Origin: Virgisporangium aurantiacum
Lineage (GTDB): Bacteria > Actinomycetota > Actinomycetes > Mycobacteriales > Micromonosporaceae
Reading direction: 5' to 3'
DNA length: 64,000 nt
Assembly (NCBI RefSeq): GCF_016863635.1
Contig: NZ_BOPG01000045.1
Span: forward strand, 62,001 to 126,000
Positions 1 to 7,552 of the stretch are shown piece by piece (position 1 is the first letter of the stretch; each line of letters opens with the position of its first letter). Both the position numbers and the translations under genes were made by a program. Below the pieces are notes generated by a model that worked only from the letters and a program-made list of their open reading frames with translations, ran no database searches and was not told the DNA's origin.

Positions 1-684
1 GAGGTCGAAGGAGCCGAGACCGGGGAACTGCCGGTGGTGCAGGCTCCACTCGGCGGGGTCCATGGTCAGCCGCGGGGCGTCGGCCAGCTGCAGGTGGAAC
101 ACCTTCGACCCCGGGATGACGCGGATGCCGGCGAGGTCGTCGGTCAGCGACAGGACGTGGAAGCTGTCCAGGCACAGCCCGAGCGCCGGATGGTCGGCCC
201 GGCGCACGATCCGCCAGGCGTGCCGGTAGCTGTTGACGTGCCGCCCCCACGCCAGTGCCTCGTACGCGATCCGGATGCCCCGCCGTTCGGCCCGCGAGGC
301 GAGCGTGTGCAGGTGTTCGGCGGCCAGGTCGTCGTCGTCCACCGCCTCGGCCGCGACCGTCGAGGAGACCAGCAGCGTCGTGGCGCCGAGCTGTTCGAGG
401 ACGTCGAAGGTCCGCTCGGCCCGGCGGAGGTTCGCCGCGAACAGGTCGGGCGGTACCGCCTCGAAGTCACGGAACGGCTGATAGAGGTCGATGGACAGGC
501 CGCGCCGCGCGCACTCCTGGCGGATCCGAGCGGGTGACCACGCGGAGGAGACGAGGTCGCGGTCGAAGAGCTCGATCCCGTGGAACCGGGCGGCGGCGGC
601 CGCGGCCAGCTTGTCGTCGAGGGCGCCCGACAGGCAGCCGGTCGCGATCGTGAGGCGGTAGCCCGGTGACGGCGTGGTGGGCAT
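1..684 (-). CDS. Sugar-phosphate isomerase/epimerase (TIM barrel), 3-dehydroshikimate dehydratase-like, 3' end beyond window
   Basis: Reads leftward from ATG at 684 and is still open at base 1, giving 228 residues of N-terminal TIM barrel. Candidate metal ligands of the AP-endonuclease-2 fold are visible: E142 in YEALAWGRH, D173 and H176 in LCLDSFHV, and Q199 in HLQLADAP. The HLQLADAP...MD...FPG stretch near 197-222 is typical of QuiC-type 3-dehydroshikimate dehydratases, which often carry a second HPPD-like domain; whether that domain follows lies outside the window. It is divergent from the quinoprotein at 844 and shares an intergenic region full of CTAG-containing repeats, so the two are probably co-regulated. 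A quinate/shikimate-type substrate would fit both genes but is inference. Other members of this fold act on sugars or hydroxypyruvate, so the exact reaction is uncertain. Confidence 0.75.
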   Translation of the reverse strand, partial: MPTTPSPGYRLTIATGCLSGALDDKLAAAAAARFHGIELFDRDLVSSAWSPARIRQECARRGLSIDLYQPFRDFEAVPPDLFAANLRRAERTFDVLEQLGATTLLVSSTVAAEAVDDDDLAAEHLHTLASRAERRGIRIAYEALAWGRHVNSYRHAWRIVRRADHPALGLCLDSFHVLSLTDDLAGIRVIPGSKVFHLQLADAPRLTMDPAEWSLHHRQFPGLGSFDL

Positions 685-697
685 GTGACCACCTCCA

Positions 698-714
698 GGT
701 CCATCTAGCGGACC
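698..714. promoter_or_regulatory. CTAG-centred imperfect palindrome upstream of the QuiC-like gene
   Basis: The sequence GGTCCATCTAGCGGACC has GGTCC/GGACC arms around a CTAG core. It lies 14 bases upstream of the ATG at 684, so a bound protein would cover the start region. It resembles the elements at 782-825 and 10788-10825. The IclR-family regulator at 10951 is the obvious candidate binder (inference). Confidence 0.45.
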
Positions 715-781
715 TTCTGTGTCGAATCAGTGCGGCTGAATATAGCGATAGGTTCCTGCCACTAGCAATAGAACACAAGCT

Positions 782-825
782 CGGCCTAGTGTGACCGTCT
801 AGTGAACCTATTGATCCGTCTAGTG
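782..825. promoter_or_regulatory. Repeated CTAGTG half-sites upstream of the quinoprotein
   Basis: CCGTCTAGTG occurs exactly at 795-804 and 816-825, spaced 21 bp, i.e. two helical turns on the same DNA face. A weaker copy, CGGCCTAGTG, is at 782-791. A reverse-orientation copy with one mismatch is at 10816-10825, beside the IclR gene. CTAG is usually scarce in high-GC actinomycete DNA, so this clustering is notable. These look like operator half-sites for a dimeric regulator. Confidence 0.45.
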
Positions 826-843
826 GGACTCCAGGTGATGCAG

Positions 844-2958
844 ATGGTGCAGATCGACCGCCGACACGTCCTCAAAGGCGTCGCCGCGGCAGCGGCCGCG
901 ACGGCCGTCGGTCAGTCCGTATCGGGCCCGGCCGACGCCGGCCACAAACCTCCGACAGCGGCCGACCTGGCCCGCTTCGACACCCCCGGCGACCGTGACT
1001 TCCCGAAGGTCGGCGGCAACCTCGGCAACCAGAACTACAGCTCGCTGCGCCGCATCGACCGCGGCAACGTCCGGCACCTCCGTGGCGCCTGGCTGAACCG
1101 CATCGAGGGCGGCATCACCGAAGGCAACAACGAGAGCACCGCGGTCGTGGTCGACGGCGTCATCTACATCGAGTCCGCCTTCGGCAACGTGATCGCCGTC
1201 GACGGCGTCACCGGGCAGACGAAGTGGCGCTACCAACAGACGCGCGGGACGCTGGTGCGTCGCGGCGTGGCGGTCGGCGACGGCAAGGTGTTCACCAAGT
1301 CCAACGAGAACTACGTGATCGCGCTCGACCGCGCCACCGGTCAGGTCGTGTGGGAGCGTCAGGTCGAGGGCTTCGGCAACATCGAGAAGGTCGCCGTCGT
1401 CTACTGCGACGGCATGTTGTTCTGCGGCACCAACGACGGCCCGCGCGGCGCGGCGGTCGCGTTCGACGCGGGCACCGGCGACGTGAAGTGGCACTTCTGG
1501 GGCACCCCCGGCCCCGGCGAACTCGGCCACGACACCTGGGAGGGCGAGTCGTGGACGGAGGGCGGCGCCACGCCGTGGATCCACCCGGCCGTCGACCCCG
1601 AACTCGGGCTCACCTACTGGACGTTCGGCAACGCGCGCGGCTTCAACTCCTCGCAGGACGGCTCGCAACGAGGCGGGCAGAACCTGTTCGCCAACTCGCT
1701 GGTGGCCCTCGACCTGCGCACCGGCGCCTACAAATGGCACTTCCAGTCCATCCACCACGACATCTGGGACATGGACAACGTGATGGCGCCCGTCCTCGCC
1801 GACGTGCGCATCCGCGGCCGCAACCGCAAGGTGGTGGTCTACGGCAGCAAGTCCGGGATGTTCTTCGTCCTCGACCGCGTCGACGGGTCGGCGCCGCTCG
1901 GCATCGTCGAGCGCCCGGTGCCGCAGGAGCCACGACAGAAGACCTGGCCGACCCAGCCGTTCCCGGTGCAGGGTGGCTGGACCGAGCAGCGCCCCGTCGA
2001 CCAACCGTTGGGAACCGAGGTTCCCGGCGACCCCAACCGGGCCGTGCCGAACTACGTCACCGGCGCGCTGTACACGCCGCACTGGGACGTGCCGATCCTG
2101 TCGATCCCGGGCCACGGCGGGGGCGGCGACTGGTCGCACCTGTCGTTCAGCCACCGCACCGGGCTGGTCTACACCGGGTACGGCTACGTCGCTGCGGCCC
2201 ACTCGCTCACCGAGGCCAGCAACGGGCTGCGGCCGCCGGGGGAGTACCAGACCGGCGGCGTCGTCGCGGTCGACGTCAGCACGAACCGGGTGACGTGGAA
2301 GAAGCGCATGCCGTACTCGCTGGCGCACGGCAACGGCATCCTCACCACCGCGTCGGATCTGCTGTTCATCGGCCAGCCCGACGGCAACCTGCTCGCGCTC
2401 GACGCGCGGACCGGCCGCGAACTGTGGCGCTTCCAGACCGGCGCCGCGATCAGCTCCAGCCCGATCATGTACCGCGTCGGCAACGACGAGTACCTCGCCG
2501 TCTACGCCGGCGGCACCGGCATCCCGTACGGGAACTCGGGCCCGCGCGGGGACTACCTGTGGGCGTTCCGGATCGGCGGCCGGCTCGACCCGGTTCCCGC
2601 GCCGGCGCCACCGGTCATCCGCCGGCCCGTGCAGGGCGCCCCGGTGGAGGGCGCGGTGGTCGGCAACACGGTCGTCATCGGACGCACGTACAGCGGCGGC
2701 CAGGTCGGCGGCACGGAATCGTTCGGGGTCAACGCGATGGCGCCGACCCACCTGCGGGTGCCCGTCGGCACGACGGTGACGTTCACCAACCCCGCCACCA
2801 ACGCCGGACCGCGCGGCGTCACCCAGTTCTTCGAGGGCCTGTTCAACGTGACCCTCCACCCTGGACAGTCGTTCCAGTACACGTTCACCCGGGCCGGTGA
2901 GTACTTCTTCAACGACCCGGGCAGCCCGCGCTCGACCGGCAAGGTCGAGGTGTACTGA
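844..2958 (+). CDS. PQQ-dependent dehydrogenase (Tat-exported quinoprotein) with C-terminal cupredoxin-like domain
   Basis: A 704-residue beta-propeller quinoprotein, predicted to oxidise an alcohol or polyol outside the membrane with PQQ as cofactor. The N-terminus has a twin-arginine signal (DRRHVLKG) followed by an Ala-rich core. Propeller tryptophan-docking motifs such as ALDRATGQVVWE recur through residues 60-590. Residues from about 625 form a cupredoxin-like fold (GTTVTFTNP...GQSFQYTFTRAGEYFF), but the usual Cys-His-Met copper ligands are absent (EYFFNDPGSPRSTGK), so it probably does not bind type I copper. No CxxCH haem motif is seen. ATG 844 was chosen because AGGTG sits 6 bases upstream; GTG 802 would place the start inside the CTAG repeats. 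The QuiC-like divergent neighbour suggests a quinate-like substrate, but this is not shown. Confidence 0.85.
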   Translation: MVQIDRRHVLKGVAAAAAATAVGQSVSGPADAGHKPPTAADLARFDTPGDRDFPKVGGNLGNQNYSSLRRIDRGNVRHLRGAWLNRIEGGITEGNNESTAVVVDGVIYIESAFGNVIAVDGVTGQTKWRYQQTRGTLVRRGVAVGDGKVFTKSNENYVIALDRATGQVVWERQVEGFGNIEKVAVVYCDGMLFCGTNDGPRGAAVAFDAGTGDVKWHFWGTPGPGELGHDTWEGESWTEGGATPWIHPAVDPELGLTYWTFGNARGFNSSQDGSQRGGQNLFANSLVALDLRTGAYKWHFQSIHHDIWDMDNVMAPVLADVRIRGRNRKVVVYGSKSGMFFVLDRVDGSAPLGIVERPVPQEPRQKTWPTQPFPVQGGWTEQRPVDQPLGTEVPGDPNRAVPNYVTGALYTPHWDVPILSIPGHGGGGDWSHLSFSHRTGLVYTGYGYVAAAHSLTEASNGLRPPGEYQTGGVVAVDVSTNRVTWKKRMPYSLAHGNGILTTASDLLFIGQPDGNLLALDARTGRELWRFQTGAAISSSPIMYRVGNDEYLAVYAGGTGIPYGNSGPRGDYLWAFRIGGRLDPVPAPAPPVIRRPVQGAPVEGAVVGNTVVIGRTYSGGQVGGTESFGVNAMAPTHLRVPVGTTVTFTNPATNAGPRGVTQFFEGLFNVTLHPGQSFQYTFTRAGEYFFNDPGSPRSTGKVEVY

Positions 2959-2960
2959 CG

Positions 2961-3701
2961 TCACAGACCCAGATAGACCCGCCGGACCCGCGGATCGTGC
3001 GTCAGATCCGCGGACCGGCCCCGCATCGCCACCTCGCCGTGCTCCATCACCAGGCACGTCGTGGTCGCCTCGAACGTCAGCTTGGCGTTCTGCTCCACCA
3101 GCAGCATGCTCAACCCCTGTCCGTTCAGCCGTTGCAGCACACCCAGGATGGTCTCCACGAGGATCGGCGACAGGCCCATCGACGGCTCGTCGAGCAGCAG
3201 CAACCGGGGCTTGCACATGAGCGCCCGCCCGATCGCCAGCATCTGCTGCTGGCCGCCGGACAGCGCGCCGGCGAGCCGGTCCTTCATCTCACCCAGCACC
3301 GGGAACAGCTCGTAGATCTCGGTGAGCTGGGCCCGGGTCGCGGCGTCCCAGCGGCGGGCGTACGCACCGAGCAACAGGTTCTTCTCGACCGGCAACCCGG
3401 GGAACACGTGCCGGCCCTCGGGCACGTACCCGATGCCGTGCCGCACCATGTCGCGCGCCTTGACCCGGCTCAGGTCCTTGTCGCCGAACCGCATCGACGT
3501 CACCCGCCGCGGCACCAGACCCATCACGGCCTTGAGCGTCGAGGTCTTGCCGGCGCCGTTGGCACCGATCACGCCGACCGACTCGCCGGCCGGCACGGTG
3601 AACCCGATCCCGTCGACCGCGCACACCCCTCCATAGTGGACGGTGAGCCCGTCGACGCTGAAGTCCAAAGTGGACGTCTTCGGCGCGGTCACATCGGTCA
3701 T
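2961..3701 (-). CDS. livF: Branched-chain amino acid-type ABC transporter ATP-binding protein LivF
   Basis: A 246-residue ABC ATPase of the LivF class. Walker A is GANGAGKT, the signature is LSGGQQQ, and Walker B is LLLLDEPSMGLSP. It is the last gene of a five-component HAAT importer and starts by an ATGA overlap with the upstream livMG stop. With LivG it would power uptake of branched-chain amino acids or, in catabolic islands like this one, aromatic or hydroxy-acid substrates. It ends 2 bases from the end of the convergent quinoprotein gene, with no visible terminator between them. Confidence 0.93.
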   Translation of the reverse strand: MTDVTAPKTSTLDFSVDGLTVHYGGVCAVDGIGFTVPAGESVGVIGANGAGKTSTLKAVMGLVPRRVTSMRFGDKDLSRVKARDMVRHGIGYVPEGRHVFPGLPVEKNLLLGAYARRWDAATRAQLTEIYELFPVLGEMKDRLAGALSGGQQQMLAIGRALMCKPRLLLLDEPSMGLSPILVETILGVLQRLNGQGLSMLLVEQNAKLTFEATTTCLVMEHGEVAMRGRSADLTHDPRVRRVYLGL

Positions 3702-5509
3702 TGCGTCACCTCTTCCTCGACGGCCTCGGGCACGTCCTCCGACATCGCCGAGTCACCCAGGTACGCCTCCACCACCTGCGGTGCCCGGGCCACCTCGGCC
3801 GGGCTGCCGTCGGCGATGACGCGCCCGCTGGCGAGCACCGTGACCCGTTCGCACAACGACATCACCAGGCCCATGTTGTGCTCGATGATGACCACGGTGA
3901 CGCCGCTGGCCCGGATCGACCGCACGATCTCGCCGAGCTGGCGCACCTCCTCGCCGTTCAGGCCGGCGGCCGGCTCGTCGAGCAGCAGCAGCCGCGGCTG
4001 GCGGGCCATCGCCCGCGCGATCTCGACCCGGCGCTGGGTGCCGTACGGCAGCTCGCCGGGCGCGGAGCCGGCGAACGCGGCCAGCCCGAACCGGTCGAGC
4101 AGTTCGCCCGCCCGGGCGCGCAGGGCGCGGTCGTGCCGCCACACCCCGACCGGCCACAGCGCGTAGCGCCAGTTGCTGAGGATGGTGGTCTGGTCGAGCG
4201 CGACGAGGAGGTTGTCCCGCACGGTCAGCATCCGGAACAGCCGCAGGTTCTGGAACGTCCGCGCGACCCCGAGCCGGGCGAGCACGTGCGGACGGGCGTT
4301 GGTGACGTCGCGCCCGGCCAGCAGCACCCGACCGGACGTGGGCCGGTACAGCCCGCTGACGACGTTGAACAGCGTGGTCTTGCCCGACCCGTTGGGGCCG
4401 ACGATGCCCCGGATCTCACCGGCGCCGACGGTCAACGACACGTCCTGCAGCGCCTTGAGGCCGCGGAAGTGCATGCTCACCGCGTCCACTTGAAGCACTT
4501 CCCCCTCGGCCGGCGCCTCGGCCTCGGGGAAGGGACGGAACGGGCCGAGCTTCGGGATCTCGCCCGTCCGCCGGAGGAACCGGCCCGCGATGCGGCGGGG
4601 GAGACCGGCGAGACCGGTCGGCGCGAACACGACCGTGAGCACCACGACCGAGCCGTAGATCACCTGGGCGTAGGTCGGGTAGTCGACGAGCACCTCGCGC
4701 AGCAACGACAGCGCGACCGCGCCGACGACGCAGCCCACGAGGCTCTGCCGGCCGCCGATGATGACCATCGCCAGCAGCAGGAACATGTTGGCGATGCTGA
4801 ACGTTTCCGGTGCCACGTAACGGATCAGTCCGGCGTAGAGGACCCCGGCGACGCCACCGTACACACTGGACAGAAAGAACGCCGTCATTCGCAGTTGCGG
4901 CACCTGCACGCCGACCGCGCCCGCGGCGAGCGAGTCGTCGCGCATCGCGCGCATCTTGCGTCCCAGCGGGGTGTGCACCACGAACAGGCCGAACGCCAGC
5001 GCCAGCGCGAACACGATGAGTTCGAGGTAGTAGAAGAAGTAGTCGTCGCGCAGGTCGATGCCGGGCAGTTCCGGTGCGGGGATGCCGGTGATCCCCTCGG
5101 CTCCGCCGGCGACGTGGGCGTTGGTGACCCAGTTGATGAGCGCCAGCGCCAGGCCGAGCGTGACGATGCCGAGATAGTGCGACTGCATGCGCAGCGCGGG
5201 AGTGCCGATCAGCACGCCGATGGCGGCGGAGATGAGCATCGCCAACGCGGCGGCCGTCCAGAAGCCGAGGCCCTCCCGCGTGGTGAGGATCGCGGTGGCG
5301 TACGCGGCGACGCCGAAGAACGCGATCTGGGCGAGGTTGATCTGCCCGGCGATGCCCATTACGAGCCCGAGCCCGATCGCGAGGATCGCGAACAGGATCG
5401 TGACGTTGGCGACGTGGATCATGTACGAGTCGAGCCGGTACGGCAGCAACCACGCCAGGATCCCGATGACGGCGACGGAGCCGAGTCGGAGTTTTGTGCT
5501 CTGGCTCAT
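3698..5509 (-). CDS. LivM-LivG fusion: HAAT permease joined to its ATPase
   Basis: 603 residues. Residues 1 to about 320 are the LivM permease, with about ten hydrophobic segments and the family loop GxAGQINLAQ. After the linker RTGEIPKLGPFRPFPEAEAP a complete LivG ATPase follows: Walker A GPNGSGKTT, LivG-type PYGTQRRVEIARA in place of a canonical LSGGQ, and Walker B LLLLDEPAAGLN. Permease-ATPase fusions of this kind occur in some bacteria, while most operons keep livM and livG separate. The reading frame is continuous, so this is not a sequencing artefact of a missing stop. Start and stop codons overlap those of livH and livF (ATGA), implying translational coupling. Confidence 0.92.
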   Translation of the reverse strand: MSQSTKLRLGSVAVIGILAWLLPYRLDSYMIHVANVTILFAILAIGLGLVMGIAGQINLAQIAFFGVAAYATAILTTREGLGFWTAAALAMLISAAIGVLIGTPALRMQSHYLGIVTLGLALALINWVTNAHVAGGAEGITGIPAPELPGIDLRDDYFFYYLELIVFALALAFGLFVVHTPLGRKMRAMRDDSLAAGAVGVQVPQLRMTAFFLSSVYGGVAGVLYAGLIRYVAPETFSIANMFLLLAMVIIGGRQSLVGCVVGAVALSLLREVLVDYPTYAQVIYGSVVVLTVVFAPTGLAGLPRRIAGRFLRRTGEIPKLGPFRPFPEAEAPAEGEVLQVDAVSMHFRGLKALQDVSLTVGAGEIRGIVGPNGSGKTTLFNVVSGLYRPTSGRVLLAGRDVTNARPHVLARLGVARTFQNLRLFRMLTVRDNLLVALDQTTILSNWRYALWPVGVWRHDRALRARAGELLDRFGLAAFAGSAPGELPYGTQRRVEIARAMARQPRLLLLDEPAAGLNGEEVRQLGEIVRSIRASGVTVVIIEHNMGLVMSLCERVTVLASGRVIADGSPAEVARAPQVVEAYLGDSAMSEDVPEAVEEEVTQ

Positions 5510-6375
5510 GCCCGGTTCACCGTCTTCTCCCCGAAGATGCCCATCGGGCGCACCATGATGAGCACGGTGAACACGAGGAACGTGACCAGTTCGCTGTAGC
5601 CCTGGAAGTGCCCGGCGGCGAAGGAGTCCAGGACGCCGATCGCGAGGCCGCCGACGATCGCGCCGGGGATGGAGCCGAAGCCGCCCAGGATCGCCGCGGC
5701 GAAGCCCTTGATGCCCAGCGTTCCGCCCATCGCCGGGCTCACGTACAGCAGCGGGCCGACCAGGCCGCCGGCGAGCGCGGCGAGCGCGGCGCCGAGCATG
5801 AACGCGATGGCGTTGCTGCGCCCGACGTGGATGCCGACGGCGGTGGCCGCCTCGTGGTCCATGGCGACCGCCTGCATCGCCGCGCCCCGCTTGGTGACCT
5901 GGAGGAAGTAGACGAGCAGTGCCGTCGCCGCGGCGGCGATCGCGAGCACGACGAGGTCGTACGTGCGGATGCGCAACCCGGCGATCTCGATCGGCGCGAC
6001 GGCCACCGGGTTCGGCACGGCCCGCCCGGTGGCGCCCCAGATGATGATGGCCAGCGCCTCCAGCACGATCCCGAACCCGATGGTGCCGATGAGCATCAGG
6101 TCGAAGTCCTTGTTCTCCAACGGTCGCAGCACCCGTTCGATGAACACCCCGATGAGACCGGTGATGGCGAGCGCCACCACCATCGCGAGCGCGAACGGCA
6201 GCTTCACCGTCAGGTAGAACGTCGACGCGATGTAGGCGCCGATCATCACCACGTTGCCGTGGGAGAAGTTCACCAGACCCATCGTCCGGAAGACGAGGGA
6301 GAACCCCAGCGCGACCAGTGCATAGATCGCGCCGAGGCTCACCCCGCCGATGAACGTCTGAAGGAAAACCTGCAT
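5506..6375 (-). CDS. livH: HAAT ABC transporter permease LivH
   Basis: A 289-residue integral membrane protein with eight or so hydrophobic segments and the LivH hallmark LVFRTMGLVNFSHGN near the N-terminus. It pairs with the LivM half of the downstream fusion to make the translocation channel. Its ATG overlaps the livK stop by one base (TGATG) and its stop overlaps livMG (ATGA), so the whole set is one transcription unit. Confidence 0.93.
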   Translation of the reverse strand: MQVFLQTFIGGVSLGAIYALVALGFSLVFRTMGLVNFSHGNVVMIGAYIASTFYLTVKLPFALAMVVALAITGLIGVFIERVLRPLENKDFDLMLIGTIGFGIVLEALAIIIWGATGRAVPNPVAVAPIEIAGLRIRTYDLVVLAIAAAATALLVYFLQVTKRGAAMQAVAMDHEAATAVGIHVGRSNAIAFMLGAALAALAGGLVGPLLYVSPAMGGTLGIKGFAAAILGGFGSIPGAIVGGLAIGVLDSFAAGHFQGYSELVTFLVFTVLIMVRPMGIFGEKTVNRA

Positions 6376-7511
6376 CAGCCGGCCGCCGCCAGTTTGCCGC
6401 CCTTGATGAGGCCGATCGTGGTGGCGAAGATGCCCACGCCCGTGTCGTCGTAGGCGAAGTCGCCGAGCAGCCCGTCGTGCTTGGTGGCCCGGATCGCGTT
6501 GGCGAGTTCCTCACCGGTCGCGATGTCGCTGTTCTTGAGCGCGGTGAACAGGATCTGCGCGCCGTCGTACGCCTTGGCCCCGTGCAGTTCGGCCTCCTCG
6601 TTGTAGGCCGCCTTGTAGGCCGCGGCGAACTTCTTCGACGCGTCGCTGATGTCGTTGCTCAGGTACGGCGAGGACACCACCGTGTTCTCGACGTTGGCCG
6701 CGCCGGCGGTGTCGGCGAACACCGGCGTGCCCTGCGGCGCGGCACCGGCGAACGGCACCGTGATGCCGAGGTCGCGGGCCTGCTTGACGATGAGCCCCGA
6801 CTGCACCTCCTCGGCGCCGATGAAGATGATCTGCGGGCTCTTCTGGCGGATCGTCGTGAGCGCGGCGCTGAAGTCCTTCTGGTCGCCGGTGACGATCTGG
6901 TCGTCCAGGGGCGTGACGCCGCGGCTCTGCAACGCCTTCAGGAACGCGTCGTGCTCGCCCTTGCCGTAGCCGCCGTTGTTGGTGATCATCGCGATGCTCT
7001 TGATGCCCTTGCTGTCGACGATGTACTTCGCGAGCGTCTCGTCGTACGTCGTGCTGGTCGGGCCGTTGAGGAACAGGAACGGGCTCTTGACGGCGACCAG
7101 GCCCGGCGACTGTCCGGACGTGATGTTCGGGATCTTCGAGTCGCGCAGGATCGGCGCCATCGCGATGGTGACCGCGCTCTCCGCGGTGCCCAGCATCGCG
7201 ATGTAGCCCTCGCTGGCGATCTTGCGGGCCAGGTTGGTGCCGACCGTCGGGTCGCCCTGGTCGTCGAAGACGCCGAGTTCGATCTTCCGGCCGTTGATGC
7301 CGCCGGCCTTGTTCCACTCGTCGGCGGCGAGCTTCACGCCCTTGTGTTCCCAGGCACCGAGCGAACTGAGCTGTCCGCTCTGCGCGTTGACGACGGCTAT
7401 CTTGATCGGGCCTTCGCCGGAGCCCTTGTCGTCGTTGTCGCTTCCGGGTGCGGAGCAGGCGGCGAGGAAGATCGGGGTGGCGAGGATCAGGGCGAGGAGG
7501 GGCTTGAACAT
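6375..7511 (-). CDS. livK: HAAT-type substrate-binding lipoprotein LivK
   Basis: 378 residues with a lipoprotein signal ending in the lipobox LAAC (residues about 17-20), then a periplasmic-binding type I fold (IKIAVVNAQSGQLSSLG, then GVKLAADEWN). It delivers the substrate to LivHMGF. ATG 7511 is preceded by a good AGGAG at the right spacing. The 41-base gap to the upstream ThDP enzyme contains no terminator-like hairpin, so ALDH, ThDP enzyme and transporter are probably co-transcribed. Family members bind branched-chain amino acids, benzoates or short acids; the ligand cannot be told from sequence. Confidence 0.9.
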   Translation of the reverse strand: MFKPLLALILATPIFLAACSAPGSDNDDKGSGEGPIKIAVVNAQSGQLSSLGAWEHKGVKLAADEWNKAGGINGRKIELGVFDDQGDPTVGTNLARKIASEGYIAMLGTAESAVTIAMAPILRDSKIPNITSGQSPGLVAVKSPFLFLNGPTSTTYDETLAKYIVDSKGIKSIAMITNNGGYGKGEHDAFLKALQSRGVTPLDDQIVTGDQKDFSAALTTIRQKSPQIIFIGAEEVQSGLIVKQARDLGITVPFAGAAPQGTPVFADTAGAANVENTVVSSPYLSNDISDASKKFAAAYKAAYNEEAELHGAKAYDGAQILFTALKNSDIATGEELANAIRATKHDGLLGDFAYDDTGVGIFATTIGLIKGGKLAAAG

Positions 7512-7552
7512 AGTCACTCCTGTGTGGACGGTGGTGGTGTGGTGGTGGGGTT

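Noticed and set aside
802..843. GTG 802 as the quinoprotein start
   Set aside because: It lies among the CCGTCTAGTG repeats, has no ribosome site and would put a 14-residue leader before the Tat signal; ATG 844 has AGGTG at the right distance.
820..3216. Open frame of nearly 800 codons on the minus strand opposite the quinoprotein
   Set aside because: No recognisable domain, biased Arg/Val/Gly composition and no ribosome site; the + strand frame has clear PQQ-propeller motifs.
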